Notes: a model not told the origin generated them from the letters alone. A stretch of DNA of 64,000 bases from Hymenolepis diminuta (GCA_900708905.1 CAADRB010000069.1:223606-287605); one strand, 5' to 3'. Counted from the first letter of the stretch, positions 1 through 12,800 are shown. Translations and numbers: made by a program.

Positions 1-91
1 GTATTTAATATTGAAAGCCATACTCCTCTTCTCATAATTGTATCTTTCATAAACCATATTAATTTATCGCACTTAATAGTACGTGCTGAAA

Positions 92-226
92 GTGTGTCAG
101 GTGCAAAGTACTCAAGTGCACATCTATCACACTAGAATTAAGGGAATCGATGCTCATCGGTGCAAATCGGGTTATGTGGATGATGGTTAAGTCTGGTCAA
201 TAGAAGGGGAGATAGAATGTGAATTT
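92..226 (+). repeat. SINE-like repeat, copy 1
   Basis: This copy shares its head and body with the copy at 36155-36302. Both have a GTGTG...TCA(A)GTGCAC head, then GATGCTCATCGGTG, then a TGGTTA-like segment, and both end in TAGAATGTGAATTT. The head aligns with copies that carry tRNA-like A-box (TGGCTCAGTG) and B-box (GGTTTGATTCCC) promoter motifs. It is a non-coding, non-autonomous element by inference. Its own B box is decayed. Confidence 0.6.
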
Positions 227-1639
227 CTAATAATAACGACTCCGGGATACATTTCTCCTTACCAAAATAATATATTGTTAAAATGTTCTTTAGTAGACAG
301 GTGAGTTTTTCAAATTTAGAGTGTAATCTCATTTACGCTTTTATCCTTAACGTTTTTAGTCTGCTTTATAAGAATACATCTTAAAGGCCTAGCAAAGGCA
401 AATAAAATGCGAAAAAATTCTAGAATTTCTCAGTCTGATATTCTTATGTTTATGGCTGTTCTAATTGTAGAATATGAGTGTAGAGGTCTCGAACTTGTGT
501 ACTTTGCAAAATCATTTTATTTTCTTTGTCTGGATAATTTATTCCAAATTCTATGTTCCCGAAAAAGAACCAGTTATTTCGAATTTTGGCGTTTATCATT
601 ATTGTGTTTATAATTACATCAGTAGCATGGGTAAAATCACACCCCCAGTAGTACGTTTTTATTTTCAGAAATGGAATTTGTGGAACAATTATATGGAAAG
701 GGGGATCTAAAGGAAGAAAGGTATGATTTCTACACATCTGTCTCGGTGTGTTTGCTATTTTATTTCTAGACGACATCTCTGCGGTCTATCTACACTTATG
801 CAATAAAAGGTACTTCCCTTCGGCTAACACAAAAGGATGATGAAAAGTTAAAAACCATTTTAAAAATTACTATGAAATATACAATATATAGACCCATTAA
901 ACATTAATGCAAATCATAATAAGTTACATGTTAGGGGGAAGATAGATGAGTGGGAAGTAGATTAATAGATATTTGAAAATAACTGAAAATGAACAAGCGC
1001 GTAAGATAAACATATCGAATTAAGACAAAAAGGAAATCAAGAGGACTTTTGAATAAATAAAGGAAAAGTGAAACAGTTTTTAACAATTAATAAAATTAAT
1101 GTCTTTCACTTACTATTGTTGGTTATTTTGAAATAAATAAAACTGTTAATAATATTTGATATCAGTCAGTATTCGGCGGCTTTTGTTTTTTCGATTGCTT
1201 ATGAGTTCGCCATACTAAAATACCTGTACTGCAAATAGGCAAAAATAGATATAATTTCTTATTCCGAATTTATGTCCCTTTCTCTATTAAGCTATCTAAA
1301 GCACCAAGAAAACATTGAAAAGTCTTACTTCAGGGAAATAGGAGTAGTATAAAAATGAATTTCCTTGTTTCACTATTCGCATTTTTGGTAACTATGAAGA
1401 ATTATGTATTTAAAAATAATAATCCCTAATTTATAAGTTAAATACTATTAATTTTCGTAAGTTGTAAAATTTCACGGATATTCTGAAGTTAACAGCCAAC
1501 TTATGTTGTTAAAAATCGGCTGGAGTAAATGGATAAATCGATTAAAACCGCAAGCAGTAGCTTAAGCGTAAACAGCTTAAAATAAATAAATAACAATTTA
1601 ATTTTCTAAATTTTAACTTTTTTGTTTGTTTTATGCCAA
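227..1639. other. Intergenic DNA, nothing recognised
   Basis: AT-rich sequence with only short chance ORFs. The longest is 108 codons on the minus strand at 450-776 and shows no recognisable domain. I see no RNA gene or repeat structure. Confidence 0.5.
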
Positions 1640-2364
1640 TCATTAGGGGAGGAGAGATAACTGAATTGAATATTTTCATCACCAGTTAAATCAAGTGCCA
1701 TCCTCTCACTCTCTTCCTTTGCATGCAAAGGACAACAAAAGTTGCATTCTTTCATATTCCCTCCACATCTCAATTCACCCCAACTCACTTCGCCTCCACC
1801 CCACCCACTACTCCTCAAACCACTTTCTATCAGGCGCCGAGTATCACCAGCATAATCGTGTGCTCTGTTTGCGTGCTGGGAAGACTTGGAGAGTATTAGT
1901 ACTTTCATCGCTTTCCAATCATCATCCCCTCCCCTTCGTTAAGTAAACGCTCCCACATTTCTGTATTCATACCTCACCACATTCTCTCATTTTCCACTGA
2001 TCTGTGAATATAAGGAGAGGAGGGCGGACACGAACAGCAACAAAGTTTGCAGAAGCAGAAGCTGAAGAGACGCATAGTAGCACACACATCAAGATTAGTT
2101 GCACGCAAACCGTACCGTACAGTGGTCTAGAGGGAGAGAGTCGCCTTAGAGGTATTTTCCCATTTGCTCACTCTCTAATACTCCCTATCTCCCCCCACTC
2201 CTCAAACCTACTCTGAGAATGAATGAATCGAGAGTTCGTTGACTTCGTGAGAAGAAGCTCATTATTATTAGAATTCGCGTGCTGGCTGACCTGATCAGAT
2301 TTCACGTCAAATTAATGCAAGTATGAGTGGGAAGAGGGGAAGGGGAACAGAGGGAGGAAAAGAG
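1640..2364 (+). promoter_or_regulatory. Candidate promoter / untranslated first exon block
   Basis: Base composition changes sharply here. A pyrimidine-rich stretch (about 1690-2000, many CTCC and CACC runs) is followed by a TATA-like ATATAAGG at about 2008, and then by purine-rich sequence that would be a leader. The block ends at a good splice donor, GAAAAGAG|GTAAAT (GT at 2365). No coding sequence is recognised. One reading is a promoter plus non-coding first exon for TOPBP1, spliced to the CAG at 7387-7389, ten bases before its ATG. It could equally serve an unseen gene, or be low-complexity DNA. Confidence 0.25.
1715..1732. repeat. Perfect 18-bp palindrome
   Basis: TCCTTTGCATGCAAAGGA reads the same on both strands. 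It sits in the promoter-like block and includes ATGCAAAG, close to the octamer site bound by POU-domain factors. Binding is only a suggestion. Confidence 0.45.
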
Positions 2365-5300
2365 GTAAATTCTCAGCTGATGCTGCTTCTCCAATGCTTT
2401 TATTGTTATTACTACTGCTTCTATTAGTATTCCCTTCTTCTGTTCCGCGTTATTATTATTGTGGTCATTCTAATTAAGACTATTAGCTTGTGAAAAAGAG
2501 TTAATATTCATTTAAAGTAGCTAAGCTTTATCCATATTTGAAAGAGTCTGTCCGATTGAAGACAATAAACAACTAAAAAATTCAATCGTTAAAAGTTAAA
2601 AACAGAACAAAAGAATCCATTTATTATTTAATGAAGATTGAGAAAGAAAGCTTGAGATTAATAGTTGTCTGATTTGGGAAATAGGAACTGGTGATCAGGT
2701 AGGTATGGAGCAATAAATACTTCGTTATATTACATGTTTAGGCACTTGGACTTGGCTACCAGAGCCTTGCAGATTAATCTATATAGGACATGACGTATGA
2801 CCCTGATTCTTGACAATTCAATGTCATTCAACAACTTCGGATGATGTTAGTATATGTAGAGAAGATCAAATATATTCAGGCTTCACCGTCTTCTAATCTA
2901 AAAAATTCCGAAAACCCGATTGTGGCTTATTGATTGTAATATCTAACACTAACATGGACATCGAACATAAATTCTATTCAAAACATGAATTCCTCCCCAT
3001 TACTAAATTCGAAGGAATTAAACTATTTCGAGGTGATTTTAATTTTTCTTCAAATATGTTTTTTTTTCTTAATCGACAGCATTATATAAATTGTCAGTAA
3101 CCAATTACCATAAACAATTTTAGTTTGAAACTAGCAGTCTTTCTGAATTTGCTTTATATGAAATATATGTAACTAAATATTCAAAGGGTAATAAAGGATA
3201 ATACTTTTCAGACGTCTGTGTTTTTGCGCGAGCATTCTCTGTAACTAATGGCCTAGCAACTAATATTTACTCTTTTATTAGCCAAATTTCGAAGTAAAAT
3301 TTACTGTATGAACCCTATTTCGTGCAGCTGAGGAATAAAATACGCATGTTTTTTGTATGAAACCACAAGAGAACCGGCGTCAAGTAGAGCTCACAGCGCG
3401 CAAATTAACGCACTTGAGGTAGCGGGATGCAATGGATACCATACCTTGCAGAATCATTAGAATCCCAATTTCATGTCCCCTCCCATCACATAACTTAAAT
3501 TTCTTGCCTGACGTTTGCGTGCCCCGCGGCTAACAAACGATTTGGGCGCCATTTAGTGGTGAACGCCGGCGCCACCGTTCTGATTGAATCTCAGTTTATT
3601 TAAATTTACCACAACTTTCACATGTGTACAGAAACTAGTGGCATATGATGCATGACTATTGTCGAATATAATTTCATTCTCATGGGAATGATAGAAAAGA
3701 GAGTAAGAGAAAAGAGACATTCTTCCTGCATAAATTAGTCCTCTCTGTGAGCAATCAAGTGGAAGACTATCTATTTAAATGGATATTACTACTCAGACTC
3801 TGATTAGATGGGGGAAGTTATTTAATTAATCTGCCAGTTCCGTCATATCTTTCGGATTCTCCCTTCTGTCTCGTTGTGATCAAAAACATGTCCATTCAGG
3901 CGTTATATCATGCTCTTTTTCCCACTGAATAGACGCATCTGCCTGTCCGATAAAGTGGATTAATTATTAAAGTAAAAAAATGATAAGAAATTGGCGCACT
4001 TTAAGCTTATTTTCTTAACATAATTCATTTTCACTTGCAACAAAATTGATAGATAAATTAGCAAACACTAAGCTAACTGAAAATAGTGAATTTGGCAAGT
4101 CCAAATGGATGTTTTTAAGTTACAGAATAAATTCTTGTTATCCTTATCATCAAACTAAATTTTTAAAATGAATTGTGCAGTCTGATTATAAATCACCAAC
4201 CAAAATATTATCTTTATTTTCATCTACATTATCGGCAGTTAGTCAGATTTATTCTGTATAAAGAAGGAGCATACAACTGGGCTATGGAATTCCAAATTTA
4301 ACCACGGGGAGGCGAAAACTTAATGACTTAATAGTTAACCTCAGTGGCAATTTGAACCGGGGTTAACCATAAATTTATAATTACGTTAACGGTCATCTTA
4401 TGGAGGATTTCGGAAATTAAGGTCACGTTGATTTGTTTCTTACTATATCCCCCGAACACAGTCTAGTGCGGTAATTGCGGCATGGTTACAGAGTGGGTAA
4501 GGCTACTTATGAATTAAGGTCAAGTAGTGTGGCAATAGCTTGATTTACCAATCGGATTGATGTGTGCTATATGTGTGGACTTGATAGGTGATTTGTTTAG
4601 GCTACATGTATGGGCAGAAGACGCGGTCGCGAACTATTCGATGATCTGTTGAATTTTATGGTCTTTGGGGTTACTTTTAAGTACATTTTGAGGCAAAATC
4701 AGTCACGGTCATTTTGTTAATATTTTAATTTTGGGTTAAATGTTGAAAACTTTTTTTGAAGTTGGCAAATTTCAGGTGGGATTATTTAGAATTAAGCTTA
4801 GAGAAAGATACAAATAGCTAGAGCATTAATAGGAATGATATAAAAGACACCGATGGCACCTACACAACATTTAAAACTATTGCCCAGGCCATTTCTGGGA
4901 AATTTGTCTTCCGGTCCTTACAACAAGGAAAAATAACAAGGGGGTGAAATCACTTCTGTTTAGGAAGATTGGAAAAGAATTTTATCAACTGCTGGAGATT
5001 TGGTATTTGGGCATCTAAACTAAATCAATATTTTCTAACCCATCAAATTACTTTAGTTCAAATTCTATTGGTGAAATAACCTACACTGATAATGATTAAT
5101 TAAATATCGAAGAATGACTACTTGGCAATGTTCATTAAAAGTAATAAACCAATTTTCGACTATTTTAATCTATTTATTCTTTGATAAAAATGTGAATTTT
5201 TGAATATTTATAAGAGATTTAACACATTTGGTAGGATGCTAAAGGATGCTGCAGGTTAAGCAACCATTCTAATTGAGCATTACTTAAGTGGAGTGAATCT

Positions 5301-5496
5301 TCACTTGATAAACTCATACTAAGGCATTTTAATTTCTGTTGGCACGGCAAATATTCGATACCTCGATTCTGAGCGAATACTAAAGTAATCAGACAAAGGA
5401 GTTAGAATAGACTGCTAACTATACGGTAGAGAAATTCTTTACCTCACTAGTCTGTGAAAGGCTGAACCTCCACCTAAGAAGACGCTTATCAAATAT
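2365..5496. other. Intergenic DNA upstream of LINE remnant
   Basis: No gene recognised. It includes a GC-richer patch at about 3361-3590. There is a short coding-like stretch at about 4840-4950 (reading KDTDGTYTTFKTIAQAI), which I cannot assign and which could be the worn 5' part of the retrotransposon that follows. Confidence 0.4.
3545..3559 (-). promoter_or_regulatory. CTCF-like motif
   Basis: On the minus strand this reads CCACTAAATGGCGCC, one base away from the bilaterian CTCF core CCACTAGATGGCGC. It lies in a roughly 230-bp patch at about 50 percent GC inside DNA that is otherwise near 35 percent, with two GGCGCC sites and a GCCGGC nearby. Whether this species has CTCF is unknown, so this is only a candidate insulator site. 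Confidence 0.3.
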
Positions 5497-6247
5497 CCAG
5501 CATTGATTTCGTGCTAGAAGATCTACTGAACAGACTATCCTTAATGTAGAAATAGTAGTTCGAGAAGCCACCAATCATCAGTGAGGAACAGTTCTTATCC
5601 TTGTTAATTTAAGGAAATCTTATGATTCACTTCAAATTTATGTAATCTTATCAAGGCTACATGAACTTAAGCTGCCCGGATACTAGTCAACCGTATTGGA
5701 CAATTCCTTGATATCATAAAAGGCCACGTCAGAGACATATAAGGGAAAGAGGAGCCGCTACTCTTCAATATGGTATTTCAGTTAATATTAGACAAAGTAA
5801 ATTAAACCTGTGAGGAAATGACGTTCAGACTATTGAGTTGTTCAGGCCTCGCTGGGACATTTTTACATGCAGATGACTTATGCATTATCACTCCATAGAT
5901 TGGACAAGCTGAACGGCTTCTTTAAAGACTTAAAACTATACTTCATAAATATGGGATTGAAATGGCATGTGATAAAACAGTTTGGATGCACGTCGGTATT
6001 AATAGATTTTCCATGTCACCGACTTTTTGAAATGGAAAGTGAGATGAGAAGGCACCGTCGAATCGATCACTACAAACCCAAAGATGATCGGCCAACAGGT
6101 AGAGTTCTTTGTCCAGTATGTGAGTGCGACAAGAACTATGTGAAAAAAGGATGGATCCGAAATCATATGAAAACTTACCATCAGATTATTCCTACATTGA
6201 GGGAGATGGAAAGAAATGTGAGTCTGAAGAACTTCAAACTGAAATAG
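5497..6247 (+). mobile_element. Decayed non-LTR retrotransposon, RT and C-terminal zinc finger
   Basis: Reverse transcriptase blocks appear in the right order but in shifting frames. First is FRARRSTEQTILNVE...LILVNLRKSYDSL, then LSRLHELKLPG (5500-5685). Next is KEEPLLFNMVFQLILDK (about 5745-5797), which matches the QG..LSP.LFN region. Then comes HADDLCIITP (from about 5865), which carries the catalytic YADD-type motif. At the 3' end, 6110-6185 encodes CPVC followed by 14 residues and an H-x4-H pair, a C2H2-like finger of the kind found at the C terminus of some LINE proteins. Stops at several points and frame changes show it is dead. No 5' end, endonuclease or tail was identified, and the clade is undetermined. 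Confidence 0.8.
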
Positions 6248-7398
6248 CAGTGAACATGATAATTCTGGAGTTCAGATGAGGTAGGATTCTCCTAATTCTC
6301 TCACACTTAGTTCTACTACCTGATCTACAATTTCCTCTTACACCCTGAACAACTTCCTCTTAAGAACTTTTACTTCCTGTGTATTTGTGTGTTTCCACAA
6401 GATAAAAGTTCGTCAAGCTTTTTAACCCTGAAATATGAAATAAAAAATTTAGTCATCAGTTGTTTTATTATGTCGGAAGTCAAGGATATTGGGGAGTTGA
6501 TAAACACTGCGAAGTGCAACCGCTATTATTTACAGTAATAATATTTAACTCTAATATTTATCATTTCCTCACTTCATTGAAAAATTAGCTTTTGGTTATA
6601 GTTTTTGTCTCAACCGAACCTCCTGAAGCTAAAATCGGCTGACCAATTGTGCTGGAATCTGAAAAAAAGAAGCCGCATATTTCATCCTATATTTAGGAAA
6701 ATTACATGCGAGTGTTTTTTGATAGGGGTTATATAAAGTTGAACACATGGACATTACAAAAATAATCATGAAAATATTTGTAAGACCCAAGCTGCTAGGT
6801 TGATCCTTGATTTCTGATTTCAATAATTTCCAATTTAACCAATAACTTACTTACATGGCACAATGGCTCCGTTAATAAAACGTAGTCAATTGAAGATTTT
6901 AAGATATGGAATTAATTTATTTTGTAAATCGGGAGATGACTGACTAAGAGTCATTTATCGGTAACTATTGTGACATTGGTTTCCCTCCGCTGAAAATGTG
7001 CTGACATTTTTTAAAGGTTCACATCAGTTTTGTGTTGACATTTTGCATAAAATATTACACATGTATTTAATGCAAATGCAATAAAGCTTATTTCAACTAA
7101 TTATAATTCAGTTTGGTCCAAAACATAAAACCGAAAGTAAACTACAAATTCCTTACTTTTTATAATCTGCAAAGCTTTCTGGCACACAAAATGTAAACGG
7201 AAAATTAAATGAAAATTGACATTATTATTTAAGGCCTTGACAGTTTAGAGAACGCATATTAACATTTTGTAAATTTAGACCTTAGAATCAACCTTCATTT
7301 GTGAAAAATATATCATCTTTTACTAAGTTTTCCGAAGGTTAAATTGTGGACTTAAATAAACTGTTGTAAATGCGCTGTTTTTGAATCAGTACAATCAA
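6248..7398. other. Spacer between LINE remnant and TOPBP1; probable proximal 5' region
   Basis: No gene seen. An in-frame stop lies just upstream of the TOPBP1 ATG (TAA near 7354), so the protein cannot extend far upstream without splicing. TTTTTGAATCAG ending at 7389 is a possible 3' splice site (cis or trans), leaving a nine-base leader before the ATG at 7399. No clear TATA box is visible. Confidence 0.4.
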
Positions 7399-9827
7399 AT
7401 GTCTTCAGGATTTTATCATTTGTACTTTATTAAAGACTTTCTGACCCCTCTCCAGAACGCTGCATTTGATGCAGTATCTAGTTATGAAAATCTTGAACCT
7501 GTATGGATAGCTGGAACGGATGCCATTGATAAATTTAAAAATTCGTCTCCTAGAAGCTGTTGTTTTGTTTTCGGCAAATTCACCGGACCGAGCTATGAAC
7601 ACTTTAAGGCTCTAGGTTCTGCAGTATTTGGTCCACAAGCTTTGCTTGATTATTTACGCGAAGAAAAGCCCCTTCCTAATATTTCTTTTCCCTTATTCTC
7701 TACTGCATTAAGAAATGCTAATGTAACTGTAACATCAGTCGCTGGTCAACTTAGGGAGTATTTGTTTTCTTCCATTGAAATGCTGCATGGAGTTGCTTCT
7801 AGAAATTTAACAGACGACGTGAATGTCATAATCTCTCCCAAAGTTGGCTCTAAAAAGTATATCGTTGGTGCCAAACGTGGAATCTCTATCGTTACCCCGG
7901 AATGGATTGACGAAGCGTGGAAGTTATCAGAAGCTTTAGATCCTATTGATATGCTGAGTTCTAATTTTTTGGAAAAGTTTAAGCTTCCAATGTTCAATCA
8001 ACTTGTTGTTTGTGTATCCGGTCTCACTTTAGATGAGCGAAAAGAGGTTGCTAAAATAGTCTCAGCTAATGGTGGGTTATATTCAGGTGAAATGAAAATC
8101 GGTTTTACAACGCATTTAATTGTTAAGAAGGCAGAAGGTGTCAAATACAACTTTGCCAAAAAGTGGAAAATTCAGATCGTTAATGATCGATGGCTAACAG
8201 ATTCTGTAAATGCTGGCTATGCTCTTGAATGTGCAGATTATGAAGTCCAGGATAATCCAAACCAGATCGAAGATCACAAGCACTCGACTCCCACTTCTTC
8301 AATGCTCCAAGACCCGAGCTTCCTTCGCGATGTTTCGGCTATTACCGACTCAAAAACCTGCGATGAAACACGGTTTAGTTGCCTCAAGGATGTCACTAAC
8401 ACCAATCATTCTAGATTTCTCTCTGAACAGCCCTACCTCCGCGGTTGCGTTATCCTTCTGTATGGTTGTGATTCCGCTGAGTCATCAAGTCTTTCTGCTC
8501 TTATCAAGGCTGCTGGCGGTATTCCTTGCGTTGATGCTTCAGATAAGGTTACTGCGTCGTTTACTCACGTTGTTCTAGGACCACTTTGCAAGAAAATCCC
8601 CTCTTCAGATCTTGAACAAGATGTGCACTATGTGACATCAGATTGGCTGGAAAAATGTCTTGAATGTCGTAAGCGTCTACCAGAAGAGGATTTCAAACCT
8701 GATTTCCTCAACAAAACTGAAGTCCCTAAACAAAATCAAACAGATCGGGTTAATTCAGAAGCACGGGTGGATGAGGAGGATATTCGATTGATAAACGAGT
8801 ATTTCAAAGGTGGAAATGTGGCTGATTTAGACGATTTTCTGACTCTAGATAATGGCAATAACGGTAAATCTGAAGAGCAAATTGTTCAAGAAGAGAAAAT
8901 TCAACAGCAACAAGGAGAAGCAGAGGAGGAAAAAGATGAGACGAAGTTGCCTGTTCTTCATACCCAAGAATCAGAAACTCCAGATGAAATCGCTATTTCT
9001 CGAGAGGGGCTGTTTTCTCATCTCATGTTTAAGCCAGATATAACATTTTCCATTACGGCTAATCCTGCACTTTGTTCTGCTATAACAGATGAAGGAGGAA
9101 CTGTTATTAATGACTCTTCAGTGGAGGCAGACTATATCATCTGTCCCTATGTTCTGCGTCAAACAGTTACTCCTTCTATGGTTACACCCTATTGGATTCA
9201 CTCTTGTCTTGCTGCTAAAACTCTCCTGATCTCCGAGTTGGATACAGAAATCGGTTTCCGTCCGGTTCATATCCTTTCCTCTGTACCTAGCCTTCCGTTA
9301 GAAGATTGTGCGATCTCACTTAGTGGTTTTGTTAGTAACGATCGATTGTTTCTCAGTGATCTCGCTAAGGGATTGGGAGCTACTGTACAGGAGTGTTTCC
9401 TTCGAAAAGCAATCCCCTCTAGAAACCTGTTGGCTAGTACTCATCTAGTGGCTGCTCGCCCAGACGGTAGAAAGTGGCCTGCTGCGCAATCCTGGGGTAT
9501 CCCATCTGTATCTTGTAGTTGGCTATTTGCTTGTGCTGTAGCCGGAAAACGGGTATCAGAATTCGATCATCCGGTGAAGGAAAACGATCCCATGGCTCCG
9601 AAGGATTGGACTAAAGTGATTAGTCTCCAAGAGCCAATGGCCTTCCAGACTCCTCATCAGACACCAAAGACAACTGCTAATCGACAATCGGTTGATAACA
9701 GAATGCTAAAAACTCCTGCATGGGTTAAGGCAAATCAAGCTCAGACTCCTATTGGTGGATGCTTTGAGGGCATTCATGTTTCTCCACCAATGTCTGAGAA
9801 GGTTTCAAGGTGTCTGAAACAAGCGCT
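7399..9827 (+). CDS. TOPBP1: TOPBP1 exon with BRCT0-BRCT5 (3' end lost in gap)
   Basis: The start is the first in-frame ATG after an upstream stop. The N terminus MSSGFYHLYFIKDFL aligns with the human start. Approximate residues: BRCT0 1-95, BRCT1 100-180, BRCT2 195-278, BRCT3 345-430, BRCT4 535-622, BRCT5 631-722. BRCT signature tryptophans are seen in WIDEAW, WLTDSV, WLEKCL, WIHSCL and WLFACA. Phosphopeptide-contact residues known in human BRCT1 (T114, R121, K155), BRCT2 (K250) and BRCT5 (K704) correspond here to T112, R119, K153, K249 and K692. BRCT1/2 bind phospho-RAD9 and BRCT5 binds partners such as MDC1 and BLM in vertebrates. A Q/E/K-rich acidic linker lies at about 455-525. The last readable segment, SPPMSEKVSRCLKQA, aligns with the human PLSEVIVKNLQLAL region just before BRCT6. 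It is unusually long for a single exon at over 2.4 kb. Confidence 0.95.
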
Positions 9828-12800
9828 NNNNNNNNNNNNNNNNNNNNNNNNNNNNNNNNNNNNNNNNNNNNNNNNNNNNNNNNNNNNNNNNNNNNNNNNN
9901 NNNNNNNNNNNNNNNNNNNNNNNNNNNNNNNNNNNNNNNNNNNNNNNNNNNNNNNNNNNNNNNNNNNNNNNNNNNNNNNNNNNNNNNNNNNNNNNNNNNN
10001 NNNNNNNNNNNNNNNNNNNNNNNNNNNNNNNNNNNNNNNNNNNNNNNNNNNNNNNNNNNNNNNNNNNNNNNNNNNNNNNNNNNNNNNNNNNNNNNNNNNN
10101 NNNNNNNNNNNNNNNNNNNNNNNNNNNNNNNNNNNNNNNNNNNNNNNNNNNNNNNNNNNNNNNNNNNNNNNNNNNNNNNNNNNNNNNNNNNNNNNNNNNN
10201 NNNNNNNNNNNNNNNNNNNNNNNNNNNNNNNNNNNNNNNNNNNNNNNNNNNNNNNNNNNNNNNNNNNNNNNNNNNNNNNNNNNNNNNNNNNNNNNNNNNN
10301 NNNNNNNNNNNNNNNNNNNNNNNNNNNNNNNNNAATTTTAACGATGTAACTGTGCTTTTGGTTTTCCCGCTTTTACATCTCGTACATGCTTTATTGTCCG
10401 ATTGTAGTTTACGGTCAGTTTATGATGAGAACGTGTTAATTGGAGGAGTTTATATATTTATTATACGTGGTGGGATCTAAAATAAACCCCGATTTCGCAA
10501 GATAAAACATGCAAGCGCATGAAAACAAAAGGGTTGTTGATCGACTAATGATAAATTGGATGGATTATTCATTCTATATCCTAGCATTAAGTTCTTAGTT
10601 TTGGTAGTGACATGGTTATTTAAAATTCCACCATGGCCACTTTCAGGTGATGTGTATCTTCTGGTTAATTTGAATAGATTATTTTCACTCACAATTGCAA
10701 TTTTTCATCATTATTAAAGTATCTGAACGCCAGGAGCAGTATAATAGTCCAATAACAGGTTAAAGGAGAGGATTGAACACAAGTTGAGAATAAAATCGGG
10801 GCACCAAAAAGATCCTACTTCATCTGATTCTTGGATTCAGATCGTACACTTTTTACTTAAAAGATGTATTTTACTGCTACATGTTTGAACGTTTTGGAAT
10901 TCGGGATTTATTCCCCGAGTTAGAGAGTGAATTCATCTCCATGATGTCAAGCTTTTTGGCCAGTTGATCAATTTGTATAGTTGCTCATACCATTTAGTAC
11001 CATAGTTTTTTTTTCTAGTAGCCAAAGTACTAGAGTGATAGTGGCTAACATGAATTTAATTTATGATAGAGCTCACTAAAGTTCACCCTGAGTGAATAAA
11101 TGTTCAAGGGTATTCATGTTGTATATATTAATAAACTTCTCTTCTTATTTAGGCATGCACCCACATGATTGCTTGCCCGAGTTCCTGCTACTTCCCGCCT
11201 CCCTCACCAATGTTCCAAGGCAGAGGGGAATTGAAGTCGGCTGCACAACAACAGCCCATTCTTGCCGAAGATGTACGTGCTGCGTTGGACGCCCACCACA
11301 TGCATGTGGTGCTACCGGAGTGGTTGGAACAGTCTCAGCGTCTCGGCAAACGTCTCCCAGAATCAGAATACCTCGCTTTTCCTAAACTCTCAAGTTCGAC
11401 CGGTAAGTAGATTGATTTTATTCCCACCATATTTGAAAGTCCTTAACTAGTAGTGTTTCAGTATTTTTTGAATTAGGGTGGTTGCTGATATTTCATAGTA
11501 TAAGTTACCTCGTACTTGTCTATCTCGTTAGATCCATTTTATCTATCAACAGATTGGAATAATTACTAATTAATATTGACAATCAATAGGTGACAGAATG
11601 TGGGTTTTTAAAATAAGTGTTCAAACACGTTTTTTTGTCAGATAAAGCTTTAAGGAAAGTGAATACTGGTTCATTGTTGGTGATGGAATGCAAGTGAAGC
11701 ATATGTCCTATGATGTTAATAGTAAGGATAACTCCCAAAGAAAGCGTTTTTTCAGCACTAATCTTGGTTAGAGAGGTTGTGTCATGGAGCCTTCCTAGTG
11801 GGAAACTCGAATTCTGTTACCCCTCATTATTAGCTGGACTTAATCGGTGTAGTCTATCTTTCCGCTCACTGAGTTTGCACCAATGGGCATCAAACTCGTC
11901 ATCTCTGATTTCACAAACGATTACGTTAGTCACTGAGCCATTTTAATATGAAAAAAGTACACCACTTTGTCTTTGTGCGCTGCTCCATTTACTTCTCTTG
12001 ATATGTCCATTTCTTCCCAATAATCACTTCTGATTCTCGATCTCTTCCTTGTACCTCTTATAAGAATAAGAGCTTGGATAAATCATGTTTCCAACGATTT
12101 GATTTACTTTGTATAACCTTCTTAGGGAGTCGAGTGGTCAAAAAGTTTCTGTCTATTTAAATAATTGAATCAGCTGTTGTTATTTATTTTTTGTCATTTT
12201 TCAGTGTCATGTATGGAGGCAAGAGCGGTAAACACTTTTTACTCTCATGCTTTCTAATAACTCAATTATAGACTCGGATCTATTATTATTATTATTTTCC
12301 ACACTAGTATAAAAGATTGCAATTTTTAATTGTGGAAGGTTAACAGGAGGTCCAACAAATAACAAAGTAGAGATGATCAAACAGATTCTGAGAACAATTT
12401 CAGGGCGTTTAAGAGTTTTACTTGATTCAGTTTTTGTATTTAGGTTGTACGATATTTACTAAAAGAGTAGTTAACCTTTAAAAATTCAAATCTTATGATT
12501 CGTCCCTTGAATTTCAGCAAATGCTTGTCTAATATGTTCTGTGTTTATTGACCATTTTTTATTCAAGAAAGTTCGGTCTTGCCAACTTCAATTTGTCTTT
12601 ATTTGTCTTAGAATATGATTTTACACGATATTCAGCACCTTACAGTTTAACACAGCTGAGACCCGCGTCTAAATAGAAATTACATTTTCGACGTAATGAA
12701 TTTATTTAACTATGTAAAATCCCCCCAATGTCACAGTGGGAATTATGAGATTAGGATTTCGTAATTATTCGTTTTCAAAATTATATTCACGATGCACTTT

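Noticed and set aside
1606..2216. Arg/Ser/His-rich ORFs in the promoter-like block
   Set aside because: They follow from the pyrimidine/purine bias and have no domain or splice support. The block is better read as regulatory or low-complexity DNA.
4840..4950. Short coding-like stretch (KDTDGTYTTFKTIAQAI)
   Set aside because: It is open for only about 37 codons with no recognisable family. It may be worn LINE sequence, but I cannot support a feature.
5867..6247. 126-codon ORF as a host zinc-finger gene
   Set aside because: Its first part overlaps the RT motif HADDLCIIT read in another frame, and the rest is the zinc-finger tail of the LINE relic. It is not an independent gene.
8210..8578. 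122-codon ORF in another frame inside the TOPBP1 first exon
   Set aside because: It overlaps the BRCT2-BRCT3 coding sequence, which is clearly conserved. It is a shadow frame with no domain.
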